A DNA stretch of 37,289 nucleotides from an uncultured Clostridia bacterium (lineage in GTDB: Bacteria; Bacillota; Clostridia; Oscillospirales; Acutalibacteraceae): NCBI GenBank assembly GCA_947630835.1, contig CANRIZ010000024.1, forward strand, positions 1 through 37,289, in the 5' to 3' direction. The position numbers were made by a program, and so were the translations under genes. Below, in pieces: positions 17,193-24,962 of the stretch; position 1 is the first letter of the stretch; every line of letters starts with the position of its first letter. Below the pieces are notes generated by a model. It saw nothing but the letters and a program-made list of their open reading frames with translations. It made no database searches and was not told the DNA's origin.

Positions 17193-19244
17193 TTATTTAT
17201 TGCTGTAGTAATCTTGATTGATACCTCTGCGGTTTTCTTTAAAGTTCTTCATAATTTCGTCCATCTTGCCGTTCATTTCCTCGGAAACGGTCGGATAGGT
17301 TGAGGAACGGTTATAGTTTTCGCCCGTATCGTCGCTCAAAATATGAAGCCAGTTCTTACGGAATTTATCAAAGAAAGCAGAGTTATCGTTTTGTATATTC
17401 TTAAAGTATTTGAATGTAATGTAATCGTTGTCGGTAAGCACGGGATAAGAGTAATCCTTATATTCCTCACGGCTTAAAATATCGCTTGTGGGAACGGTGT
17501 ACTGAATAGCTTTGAGCTTTTCACGCTTCATATGAAGAATGGGGTGTTCGCTTGTGTGTATAACCTCGTCCTTTGTAATTAACGGCAGCATTGAAACGCC
17601 GTCAATTTCACGGTCTTTCGGCAAATTGTTTCCGTCGGGGTCCGAGGTGGTTATCGAGCAAAGCTCAAGAAGCGTCGGGAACATATCAACAAGCGTTGCG
17701 CTGTTTTCAATAGTTGTTCCCGCTTTCCAAAGTCCGCCGTTATTACCCCAGCGTATCATACAGGGAACTTTCTGACCGCCCTCGTATGCAAGGTATTTTC
17801 CGCCCCTCAATTCGTTTACGCTTCCCTCAAGAGCCGGACCGTTATCGCTTGTGAATACGATAATCGTATCGTCCATTACGCCCAATTCTTCAAGTGTGTC
17901 GAAAAGCTTGGCAAGATAATAGTCAACCTCTTTTAAGCAGTCAACATAAGTACCCATACCGCTTTCGCCGTCAAATTCATCGCCCGCAAATACAGGCGCG
18001 TGGGGCCACGGAGTTGCATAATATACGAAAAACGGATCGTCCGTATTTTCAACCTTATCCGTAATCCAGTCGGTCATTTCGGCGTTTATCCATTCGGTGA
18101 GCTTGCTCTGGTCTTTTTTGCCGTCAACGAACATCTCGTCCGTACCGTGAACAATCTCATATTCGCCGTTTTCCTCGCTGACGTGATAGAACGGCGTCAT
18201 ATCGTTTACATGATGGCTGCCGTAGAAATAATCAAAGCCTTGATTGGTCGGCAAATACTCGCCGTAATCGCCCAAATGCCACTTTCCGAACGCTCCCGTA
18301 TTGTAGCCGGCGCTCTTAAATACTTCAGCCATGGTAATCTCGTCGCCGAGCATACCGTCGCAGTTTGCGCCCATTTCGATAGAATTGAATATCCTCGTTG
18401 AAGCAAAGGGAGAGAAGGTATCAATAGTGGGATACATAACGTTGTCCGCATAGCCCCTGAAAGGATATCGACCCGTCATAAGAGTAAATCTTGCGGGTGA
18501 GCATACCGAATAGCTTGAATAGAAATTGTCGAAATTCAAGCCTTCCTCGCCGATTCTGTCCATAGCCGGCGTGTCGTAAATAGCGCCGTTGAGCGAAGTG
18601 TCGCCGTAGCCCATATCGTCCATAAGTATAAAAAGTACGTTCGGGCTGTCCTTAGAAGCCTTGTTAATGCTGTTGAGATAGTCGTCCTGACCTTCCCAGA
18701 GGCGTTGGGTATTGGGCTTTGAACGCAGGTTCATGGTAAGCACATACAAAACCGTTGTTCCCGCAAGCAAAATGCTTATAAGCGCAGTAACGCCGAAGTG
18801 TACGGAATTCTTTTTGAATTTCTTTTTACCTATAAAATAAAGAGCGAGCAGAGCGGCGGCGCAGGGGAGGATTAAAAGTAAATTTCCCCCGAGCCTTGTC
18901 AAAAAGTTGCCTTCACCGGCAAACAGAGCGTTTTCGGCGGATTTCCAACCCGCATGACCCGAGGAAAAAGCCCCGAAGCCTGCGTCGGCGCCCCAAATTA
19001 TGTAATAAATTACTATAGATAACGCAGGTACGCAGTAAGCTATAAAATTCCATAAATACAGCTTCTTTAAGAAAAGCACGCCGATAATCATAACGGCCGC
19101 AATTATGCACATAAACGCTACGTTTACAACCGCAAAGAAATTAAGTCTCATAACTTGCAGCAGAACGGCGAGTACAATTCCCACAGCCGCCAAAATCATG
19201 GGAAATACTTTTTTCGATTTGTCAAAAATAATGCCTTTTTTCAT
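17193..19244 (-). CDS. Membrane-anchored formylglycine-dependent sulfatase (Cys type)
   Basis: The 683-residue protein has five hydrophobic segments in its first 172 residues (about 14-32, 36-60, 63-84, 119-138 and 148-172), then a type I sulfatase domain from about 200. The metal-binding start is VLFILMDDMGYGD with D209/D210, and the signature is C248-S-P-A-R252 followed by TLMTGRYP; C248 is the residue converted to formylglycine. Further family segments are GKWHLGDY, HAPV and FTSDNGPALEG. With an odd number of helices and the N-terminus inside, the catalytic domain faces outward, so it would cleave sulfate esters at the cell surface. The five-helix-plus-sulfatase-fold layout recalls LtaS, but LtaS uses threonine and has no CxPxR, so this is a true sulfatase signature. 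It is paired with anSME downstream and separated by 30 nt from the aldo/keto reductase upstream. Confidence 0.93.
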   Translation of the reverse strand: MKKGIIFDKSKKVFPMILAAVGIVLAVLLQVMRLNFFAVVNVAFMCIIAAVMIIGVLFLKKLYLWNFIAYCVPALSIVIYYIIWGADAGFGAFSSGHAGWKSAENALFAGEGNFLTRLGGNLLLILPCAAALLALYFIGKKKFKKNSVHFGVTALISILLAGTTVLYVLTMNLRSKPNTQRLWEGQDDYLNSINKASKDSPNVLFILMDDMGYGDTSLNGAIYDTPAMDRIGEEGLNFDNFYSSYSVCSPARFTLMTGRYPFRGYADNVMYPTIDTFSPFASTRIFNSIEMGANCDGMLGDEITMAEVFKSAGYNTGAFGKWHLGDYGEYLPTNQGFDYFYGSHHVNDMTPFYHVSEENGEYEIVHGTDEMFVDGKKDQSKLTEWINAEMTDWITDKVENTDDPFFVYYATPWPHAPVFAGDEFDGESGMGTYVDCLKEVDYYLAKLFDTLEELGVMDDTIIVFTSDNGPALEGSVNELRGGKYLAYEGGQKVPCMIRWGNNGGLWKAGTTIENSATLVDMFPTLLELCSITTSDPDGNNLPKDREIDGVSMLPLITKDEVIHTSEHPILHMKREKLKAIQYTVPTSDILSREEYKDYSYPVLTDNDYITFKYFKNIQNDNSAFFDKFRKNWLHILSDDTGENYNRSSTYPTVSEEMNGKMDEIMKNFKENRRGINQDYYSNK

Positions 19245-19274
19245 TTGTTTCCCCCTATAAGGTTATTTTTAATA

Positions 19275-20450
19275 TTATTTTCCGAATTCTCTCGAAACGG
19301 ATTTTAATAACTTTCTTATTTCAAGGTTCTGAGGGCAGACGCTTTCGCATTTCCCGCAGCCGATACAATCCGACGCTTTGCCTATATCGTTTGTAAGCGC
19401 GTAGTAATATTGCCTTGAATTCCATTTAATTAAGCTTTTGTCCTGCTTTTTAGCATTGTAACAGGCGAAAACCTCGGGTATGTTTATTTTCTTGGGACAA
19501 CCGTCAACGCAGTATTTGCAGGCGGTACATTCTATTAAATTTGTACCGTTTAAAATGGCGCAAACCTTATCGACGGCGAGTGTTTCTTCCTGCGACAGAG
19601 GCTCAAAGTTTTTCATAAAGCTTAAATTGTCTTCCATTTGCTTTAAGTCGCTCATACCGGAAATTACCATCATAATTCCCTCAAAGCCCGCCGCAAATCT
19701 CAAAGCGTACGAGGCGGGACTCAAACCGCTGTTTAAATTTTCAAATATTTTAAGAGCGGGTTCGGGCAGGTTTACAAGAGCGCCGCCCTTGACAGGTTCC
19801 ATAACTATTACGGGCTTGTTGTGCTTTCTGCAAACTTCAAGGCACTCCTTGCCCTGAACGCCCGCGTCATTGTAATCACGGTAATTAAACTGAATTTGAA
19901 CAACGTCAACCTCGGGATTTTCTTTCAAAATCTCGTCAAGCACTTTCGCCTTGTCGTGAAAGGACAGCCCGATATGCCGAACCTTGCCCTCCGATTTTAA
20001 CTGCGCCGCAACCTTGTAAGCGTTAGCCTTTTTGTAATGCTCGTAGTTTTTGCTTGACTGGGCGTGCATTAAGTAAAAATCAAAGTAATCGACGCCGCAG
20101 GCTTTAAGCTGCTTTTCAAAGAAAGGCCGTATATCGCTTTCGTTTTTAAAGCAGTTGGAGGAAAGCTTGTCGGTAAGCACAAAGGACTCCCTCGGATAGC
20201 GCTTTGCAAGGCAATCTCTTATTGAGGTTTCGCTTTGCGTGGCGACATAGCCGTGAGCGGTGTCGAAATAATTAAAGCCCTCCGCCATAAATTTGTCAAT
20301 CATAGCGGAAAATTCCTTGTAATCCACCTTGACTTTAAATTTCATCGGCAAACGCATACAGCCGAAGCCGAAATTCCTTTTTATTTCCGGAAAATACAAA
20401 TTGCTTCCGTCGTCGTTTACAAATTTAATAATAATCACCGACTTTCGCAA
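19275..20450 (-). CDS. Aldo/keto reductase with C-terminal 2x[4Fe-4S] ferredoxin domain
   Basis: The enzyme is a fusion of an aldo/keto reductase barrel (about residues 25-300) and a bacterial ferredoxin domain (about 310-391). The catalytic tetrad is visible: D in FNYFDTAHGY, Y of HGY, K in TDKL and H in YLMHAQ; VISGMS lies in the cofactor region. Two cluster motifs, CTACKYCVDGCPK and CIGCGKCESVCPQ, suggest electrons from ferredoxin or flavoprotein partners rather than NADPH alone. It is the first gene of the sulfatase operon, so it may process an oxidised or reduced sugar released by the sulfatase. The start is uncertain: the longest frame begins with TTG at 20450, but a GTG at 20438 is equally possible, and neither has a clear Shine-Dalgarno sequence. 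Confidence 0.88.
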   Translation of the reverse strand: MRKSVIIIKFVNDDGSNLYFPEIKRNFGFGCMRLPMKFKVKVDYKEFSAMIDKFMAEGFNYFDTAHGYVATQSETSIRDCLAKRYPRESFVLTDKLSSNCFKNESDIRPFFEKQLKACGVDYFDFYLMHAQSSKNYEHYKKANAYKVAAQLKSEGKVRHIGLSFHDKAKVLDEILKENPEVDVVQIQFNYRDYNDAGVQGKECLEVCRKHNKPVIVMEPVKGGALVNLPEPALKIFENLNSGLSPASYALRFAAGFEGIMMVISGMSDLKQMEDNLSFMKNFEPLSQEETLAVDKVCAILNGTNLIECTACKYCVDGCPKKINIPEVFACYNAKKQDKSLIKWNSRQYYYALTNDIGKASDCIGCGKCESVCPQNLEIRKLLKSVSREFGK

Positions 20451-20491
20451 ACTGCGGCACAGCCAATGCGCCGAAATTTTTTAATGAAGAC

Positions 20492-20520
20492 ATTATACAA
20501 TAATTCCAATAAAATATCAA
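20492..20520 (-). promoter_or_regulatory. Sigma-A-type promoter of the aldo/keto reductase-sulfatase-anSME-GPH operon
   Basis: Read on the minus strand, TTGATA (20520-20515), a 17-nt spacer and a perfect TATAAT (20497-20492) lie about 40 nt before the predicted start of the aldo/keto reductase. No operator-like palindrome was recognised around it. Confidence 0.8.
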
Positions 20521-20552
20521 CAGTTTTTATGTAATATGTAAGCGATTTCTTC

Positions 20553-20590
20553 ATTAAAAAAGAGAGAAACCGAATTTGGCTTCTCTCTTT
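20553..20590 (-). terminator. Rho-independent terminator of the Gfo/Idh/MocA gene
   Basis: On the minus strand, a 10-bp stem AAAGAGAGAA/TTCTCTCTTT (20590-20581 with 20568-20559) with an inner CC/GG pair is followed by a run of seven T. It separates the upstream oxidoreductase from the sulfatase operon. Confidence 0.85.
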
Positions 20591-20607
20591 AGGGGGTATC
20601 GGAATTT

Positions 20608-21909
20608 TTACAAATTTACCTTTTGGGGCATTCCGTTTTCTTCTCTTGATTTATCCGCAAGATAAACGCACAGATGACCTGCTACCGAGTCAAAAATCGA
20701 GGTGCAGGCGAGGGAGGGTTTACCCCCGCGCAGATACTCTACAAAATCCGCCGCAAGCTTTTCGTCGCCGCCGCCGTGACCGCCGTAAGCTCCTACCATA
20801 TCTCCGGTAACCTTCAAATCGACTTCTTCAACAATCTTTTCGTCGGTTTTGGTGGGATGGATTTTTGAAACGTAGAATTTAGATTCCTCAAAATCTCCGT
20901 AAATTTCTCCCAAAGTACCGATTATATGTATTCTTCTAAGCGGCTTTGAAGAACCGCCTACCATATTATGCGTACCCGTTGCGCCGCTTGCGAAGTTTAC
21001 AAGCACGGATTGATGGTCAACCACGTTGTTGTCGCACTTGTAGATACATTTTCCGTAGTCGGAATCACCTTTGAGCAGGTTGATTCTGTCCTCATCGGTC
21101 GGGTTGTCAATTCCCTCAAGCTTATCCCAGATGTAGAACGCCCAGCGTTCGGGCTGGTCGAGGTACAAACGCTTTGCCGAATACCTGCATTCGTCAACAA
21201 GCGGACAGTCCGCAAGGCATCTTGTGCCTGCGTTTTCGGGCGCATTTTCCGGTTTAAACTGGAATTTAGAACCGAAGCTCGATATGCAGACGGGCTTTGT
21301 TTCGGACATCATCCACATCATAATGTCTATATCGTGACAGCACTTTGCCAAAAGCATGGTGGTATGGCATTTGTCGGAATTTGCCCATTTGCCTCTTACA
21401 TACGAGGTCGAAAGGTGATGATAGCTTACATGCTCGCTTGTCTGTATATTGATAATATCGCCGATTTCGCCGTTATGTACCCTTTCCTTAATGGACAGAT
21501 AGAAAGGCGTGTAACGAAGGACGTGGCAAATCATAACTTTGTTGCCGTGCTTTTTAACACATTCAACAAGCCTTCTCATTTCCTCCTCATTAGTGGCAAA
21601 GGGCTTTTCCAAAAGCATATCGTAGCCCTTTTCCAAAAGGGGAATCGAGGTTTCTATATGCTGTTCGTCCATGGTGCCGTTTATTACGGCGTCGGCAATT
21701 TTAGGCGCCTTTGCAAGCTCTTGTGCCGAGTCAAAGCAGTTTTCCTCGGAAAAGCCGAACATCTCCATGGCTTTTTTTTGCCTGATTTTATCCGGGTCGG
21801 CAACGCCGACGATTTTCAATTTATCGGGGTCTGTGAGGGCTAATTTTGAGTAAATAATCGCTCTGTGACCCGCGCCGACGATTACGGCGGTTACAGGCTT
21901 GTTTTCCAT
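20608..21909 (-). CDS. Gfo/Idh/MocA-family NAD(P)-dependent oxidoreductase
   Basis: The 433-residue protein has an N-terminal Rossmann fold (TAVIVGAGHRAIIYS, then VGVADPD) and the family signature EKPFA at about residues 101-105, whose lysine is catalytic. The segment KCCHDIDIMMW supplies the conserved D/H pair that usually completes the active site. A cysteine-rich insertion (CLADCPLVDECRYSAKR) near 232-248 is the type seen in the larger family members, and may bind metal. Such enzymes oxidise or epimerise sugars, inositols or amino sugars; the substrate here is unknown. AAGGAA precedes the ATG. It lies just upstream of the sulfatase operon on the same strand, so joint use in sugar catabolism is plausible but inferred. 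Confidence 0.9.
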   Translation of the reverse strand: MENKPVTAVIVGAGHRAIIYSKLALTDPDKLKIVGVADPDKIRQKKAMEMFGFSEENCFDSAQELAKAPKIADAVINGTMDEQHIETSIPLLEKGYDMLLEKPFATNEEEMRRLVECVKKHGNKVMICHVLRYTPFYLSIKERVHNGEIGDIINIQTSEHVSYHHLSTSYVRGKWANSDKCHTTMLLAKCCHDIDIMMWMMSETKPVCISSFGSKFQFKPENAPENAGTRCLADCPLVDECRYSAKRLYLDQPERWAFYIWDKLEGIDNPTDEDRINLLKGDSDYGKCIYKCDNNVVDHQSVLVNFASGATGTHNMVGGSSKPLRRIHIIGTLGEIYGDFEESKFYVSKIHPTKTDEKIVEEVDLKVTGDMVGAYGGHGGGDEKLAADFVEYLRGGKPSLACTSIFDSVAGHLCVYLADKSREENGMPQKVNL

Positions 21910-21932
21910 AAAATCATTCCTTAAAATATTTT

Positions 21933-21960
21933 AAAAAACAGGCACGGAAAACCGTGCCCC
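21933..21960 (-). terminator. Terminator/attenuator between the SCP2 gene and the Gfo/Idh/MocA gene
   Basis: On the minus strand, GGCACGG (21958-21952), a TTTT loop and CCGTGCC (21947-21941) are followed by TGTTTTTTAA. Only about 30 nt remain before the next start codon and I see no good promoter there, so readthrough past this hairpin may supply the downstream gene. Confidence 0.75.
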
Positions 21961-21972
21961 GTAATTTTTCGA

Positions 21973-22296
21973 TTATTTTGCAAGCTTGATAAAGCGAAGC
22001 GCGGTCTGAAGGTCGCCGCTGACCTTAACCTTGCCCATTGTGTAAGCGAGAACGGGGTCAAGCTTGCCGTCAAGGATTTTAAAAAGGTTTGTCGGGTTAA
22101 CCGTTATCGTAGCCCAGTTGTCGTGATAATCATACGGCTCGACGTTTACCTTGCCGTCCTTGATTTCGATGTAGAATATGCCCTCTGTATTTTTACCTGA
22201 AAGGTTTACCTGAATTGCCTGCGTTCCCTCAACGGATGACACGTCGGTGTCGGCGTATCTGCTTCTTATTTTTTCTACTACCTGTTCGTAAGTCAT
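21973..22296 (-). CDS. SCP2 sterol-binding-domain protein
   Basis: The 107-residue cytoplasmic protein is composed of one SCP2-like domain. Visible features are a helical start (MTYEQVVEKIRSRY), the beta segments IQVNLSGKNTEGIFYIEI and GKVNVEPYDYHDNWATITV, the helix LFKILDGKLDPVLAYTMGKVKV, and the closing GDLQTALRFIKL. This GKLDPVLAYTMGKVKVSGD stretch is the most diagnostic part of the family. I chose the ATG at 22296, with AAAGGAG nine nt upstream, over an in-frame start at 22338 that lies in the promoter leader. SCP2 proteins bind lipids or hydrophobic acyl compounds; the exact ligand is unknown. Confidence 0.88.
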   Translation of the reverse strand: MTYEQVVEKIRSRYADTDVSSVEGTQAIQVNLSGKNTEGIFYIEIKDGKVNVEPYDYHDNWATITVNPTNLFKILDGKLDPVLAYTMGKVKVSGDLQTALRFIKLAK

Positions 22297-22328
22297 AATA
22301 ATAAGCTCCTTTATTGGAATTTTTTTAT

Positions 22329-22357
22329 ATTTTACCACGAAAACATATTATTATCAA
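22329..22357 (-). promoter_or_regulatory. Sigma-A-type promoter of the SCP2 gene
   Basis: On the minus strand, TTGATA (22357-22352), a 17-nt spacer and TAAAAT (22334-22329) lie about 33 nt before the chosen ATG. It is divergent from the promoter at 22469-22497. The AT-rich 22297-22534 gap holds these two promoters and nothing else that I recognise. Confidence 0.75.
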
Positions 22358-22468
22358 GATTTTTAAATCGTTAAAAAAACGATTATTCATAATTTGGCTT
22401 TTAATTTTTTATAAAAAATGCTGTATTGAGATAATAAAAAATTTACAAATAATTATTTCCGAAAAATG

Positions 22469-22497
22469 GTGACAAAAAAGTTAAACTATAGTATAAT
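22469..22497 (+). promoter_or_regulatory. Sigma-A-type promoter of the long alpha/beta hydrolase-miaB-mutSL-division operon
   Basis: GTGACA (22469-22474), a 17-nt spacer and a perfect TATAAT (22492-22497) lie 38 nt before the chosen start of the first gene. This is the only clear promoter seen before the run of 14 co-directional genes. Confidence 0.8.
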
Positions 22498-22534
22498 ATT
22501 TGATGTATGTATTTTAACTAACGGAGGTATCGTC

Positions 22535-23470
22535 ATGTCTGTTATATGCACGGAGGCTTATTTTAATTCGTCCGACTCGGTTCATAAAATCAGAACCTTA
22601 ATTTGGAAAGAAGAAGAGCTTACCCCTATCGGCGTTGTTCAGATAGCCCACGGTATGGCGGAGCATATCGGAAGATACTCTGATTTTGCGTCTTTTCTCG
22701 CTTCCAACGGCTTTGTAGTGTGCGGGAACGACCATCTCGGCCACGGAAAATCTGTAAACGATTCTTCGGAATACGGCTTTTTTGCCGAAAAAGACGGTCA
22801 TATCAGGCTCGTTGACGATATGCACATACTTACAAAGATAATGAAAAAGAAATATCCCGATATTCCTTATTTCCTTTTCGGTCACAGTATGGGTTCGCTG
22901 TGCGCGAGGGTGTACACAACTCATTTCGGCAGCGAATTAAACGGCGCGATTTATTGCGGAACCGCCGAAATACCCGCCGCAGTCGGAACTCTGCAGCCCG
23001 TTGTCGATATGCTTTGCGAAAAATTCAACCCCCGTACCAAAATAGAAAAAATGGGCGAGCTTTTTAATAAAATTCAATGCCTCGGAATTAAAAACAAGGC
23101 TTCGGATCTCGATTGGATAAGCAGAAGCGCAGAAAATCAGAAAAAATATGCCGACGATGAGCTTTGCGGCTTCACCTTTACAATCGGAGCGTACAGGGAC
23201 GTTTTTTCGCTTGCCAACGAAAGCTCAAGCAGGGTTTGGGCTTCAACCGTTCCCAAGGATTTGCCCATACTTATAATCTCAGGTGCTCTTGACCCGGTGG
23301 GATTAAACGGAAAAGGCGTTCTTTCCGTAAGCGACAATCTTAATATGTGCGGCAAAGAACCGACAGTTATACTTTATCCGGGCGACAGGCATGAAATTCT
23401 TAACGAAGACGATAAACAGCTTGTTTATAACGATGTGCTTAATTGGCTCAATTCAATTTACATTAAATAA
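22535..23470 (+). CDS. Alpha/beta hydrolase, monoacylglycerol-lipase-like (Hydrolase_4 family)
   Basis: The 311-residue enzyme is of the serine aminopeptidase S33/lysophospholipase type. IAHGMAEHIGRY supplies the oxyanion region and DHLGHGKS a family motif. The nucleophile S118 lies in the elbow FGHSMGS, followed by catalytic D253 (SGALDPVG) and H286 (GDRHEIL). It would hydrolyse a carboxylester such as a monoglyceride or lysophospholipid; the substrate is not deducible. There is no signal peptide, so it is cytoplasmic. The start is the ATG at 22535 behind CGGAGG; the longer in-frame ATG at 22466 is rejected because it precedes the -35/-10 promoter. The stop is 14 nt before miaB. Confidence 0.9.
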   Translation: MSVICTEAYFNSSDSVHKIRTLIWKEEELTPIGVVQIAHGMAEHIGRYSDFASFLASNGFVVCGNDHLGHGKSVNDSSEYGFFAEKDGHIRLVDDMHILTKIMKKKYPDIPYFLFGHSMGSLCARVYTTHFGSELNGAIYCGTAEIPAAVGTLQPVVDMLCEKFNPRTKIEKMGELFNKIQCLGIKNKASDLDWISRSAENQKKYADDELCGFTFTIGAYRDVFSLANESSSRVWASTVPKDLPILIISGALDPVGLNGKGVLSVSDNLNMCGKEPTVILYPGDRHEILNEDDKQLVYNDVLNWLNSIYIK

Positions 23471-23484
23471 TTCGGAGCGTCGAA

Positions 23485-24909
23485 GTGTCGATAAATAATA
23501 ACGTTTCACAGGAACAACTTAAAATACAGGCGGATTTTTCGCAAAAGGTAAAGGCAATACTTTCCGCCAAATACTATAACAGAGCGCCGAAGGCTTATAT
23601 CCATACCTACGGCTGTCAGGGCAATGTTTCCGACAGCGAAAGAATTATGGGCTTGCTCAAAGAGATGGGCTATGAATTTACCGACAGCCTTGAGAGCGCC
23701 GACTTTGTCTTGTATAATACCTGCGCGGTTCGCGAACACGCCGAGGACAGGGTGTTCGGGAACGTCGGAAACTTAAAAAAGTATAAAGAAGAAAACAGGG
23801 ATATGATTATAGCTCTTTGCGGTTGTATGATGCAGCAGGAGCATATCAGGGAAAAGATACATAAAAGCTATCCGTATGTCGATTTGGTTTTCGGAACGCA
23901 TGCAAATTACAGATTGCCGGAGCTTATTTACAAAAAATTAAGCGGCGGCAGGCGCGTTGTTTGCGCTCCGGAAGAAAATGGTGAAATTGCGGAAAATATC
24001 CCCGTTTACCGCGACAAAAGCGTTAAAGCCTGGCTTCCCGTTATGTACGGCTGCGACAATTTTTGTACTTATTGCATCGTTCCCTATGTCAGAGGCAGGG
24101 AAAGAAGCCGTGAGCCGGAGGATATAATTAACGAGGCAAAGGAAATAATATCGCAAGGCTATAAGGAAATAACCCTGCTTGGGCAGAACGTTAATTCATA
24201 CGGTAAGAACAACAAAAGCGATATGAATTTTGCCTCGCTTTTAAAAGAGATTAATAAGCTTGACGGCGAGTTTAAAATCCGCTTTATGACTTCGCACCCC
24301 AAGGATTGCACAAAGGAGCTTATTGACGCCGTGGCGCAATGCGATAAGGTTGCAAAGCATATTCATTTGCCGTTTCAGTCCGGCAACGACAGGGTACTCA
24401 AGGCTATGAACAGGCATTACGACAGGGAAAAGTACCTTGAGCTTATAAATTACGCAAAGTCAAAAATTCCCGACGTTTCGCTTACAAGCGACGTTATTGT
24501 CGGCTTCCCGGGAGAAACCTACGAGGAATTTAAGGATACCTTGTCGCTTATTAAGGAAGTGGGCTTTACCTCGCTGTTTACCTTTATTTTTTCACCGAGA
24601 AAGGGAACGAAAGCCGCCGAAATGCCCGACCCCGTACCCGCCGAGGAAAAAAGCAGGTGGTTTAAGGAGCTTTGTACCGTTCAGGAGGAAATTGCTGCTT
24701 CCAGAACCGCTTTGATGAAGGGCAAAACCTACGGCGTTCTTGTAGAAGGCTTTTCAAAAAACAAAGAAGGTTATCTTTCGGGCAGAACGGACGGTAATAT
24801 AATTATCGAATTTCCGTTTTCCGAAAACCCCGAGAGCATTATCGGCACTTTTCAAAACGTCACGGTTACACAGAGCCTTAATTGGATATTAAGAGGAAAA
24901 TTAAGTTAA
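23485..24909 (+). CDS. miaB: tRNA-2-methylthio-N6-dimethylallyladenosine synthase MiaB
   Basis: This radical SAM methylthiotransferase adds the 2-methylthio group to i6A37 of tRNAs, completing ms2i6A after MiaA. In the N-terminal UPF0004 domain, C44 (TYGCQ), C80 (NTCAVRE) and C114 (GCM) ligate the sacrificial auxiliary cluster. In the radical SAM domain, C190/C194/C197 (YGCDNFCTYC) lead into the family-typical PYVRGRERSR. A TRAM domain closes the 474 residues. The start is GTG at 23485 with GGAG eight nt upstream. Its partner miaA is in the same operon, about 5 kb downstream, so both steps of one tRNA modification are co-expressed. Confidence 0.96.
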   Translation: MSINNNVSQEQLKIQADFSQKVKAILSAKYYNRAPKAYIHTYGCQGNVSDSERIMGLLKEMGYEFTDSLESADFVLYNTCAVREHAEDRVFGNVGNLKKYKEENRDMIIALCGCMMQQEHIREKIHKSYPYVDLVFGTHANYRLPELIYKKLSGGRRVVCAPEENGEIAENIPVYRDKSVKAWLPVMYGCDNFCTYCIVPYVRGRERSREPEDIINEAKEIISQGYKEITLLGQNVNSYGKNNKSDMNFASLLKEINKLDGEFKIRFMTSHPKDCTKELIDAVAQCDKVAKHIHLPFQSGNDRVLKAMNRHYDREKYLELINYAKSKIPDVSLTSDVIVGFPGETYEEFKDTLSLIKEVGFTSLFTFIFSPRKGTKAAEMPDPVPAEEKSRWFKELCTVQEEIAASRTALMKGKTYGVLVEGFSKNKEGYLSGRTDGNIIIEFPFSENPESIIGTFQNVTVTQSLNWILRGKLS

Positions 24910-24962
24910 TAATCCTTCAGAGGTTATTATATAAGAGAAAATCAAATTATAAGGAGAAAAAA

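Noticed and set aside
17193-19244. Lipoteichoic acid synthase (LtaS) because of five N-terminal helices
   Set aside because: The active site carries CSPAR and a GKWHLGDY segment of true sulfatases, and an anSME gene is adjacent; LtaS uses threonine and needs no maturase.
20968-21843. Long plus-strand open frame of 291 codons
   Set aside because: It lies entirely antisense to the well-supported Gfo/Idh/MocA gene, has no recognisable domain and no ribosome binding site; it is a shadow of codon bias.
22466-22534. N-terminal extension of the alpha/beta hydrolase starting at ATG 22466
   Set aside because: The extension covers the -35 and -10 elements at 22469-22497 and has no ribosome binding site; the ATG at 22535 behind CGGAGG is the better start.
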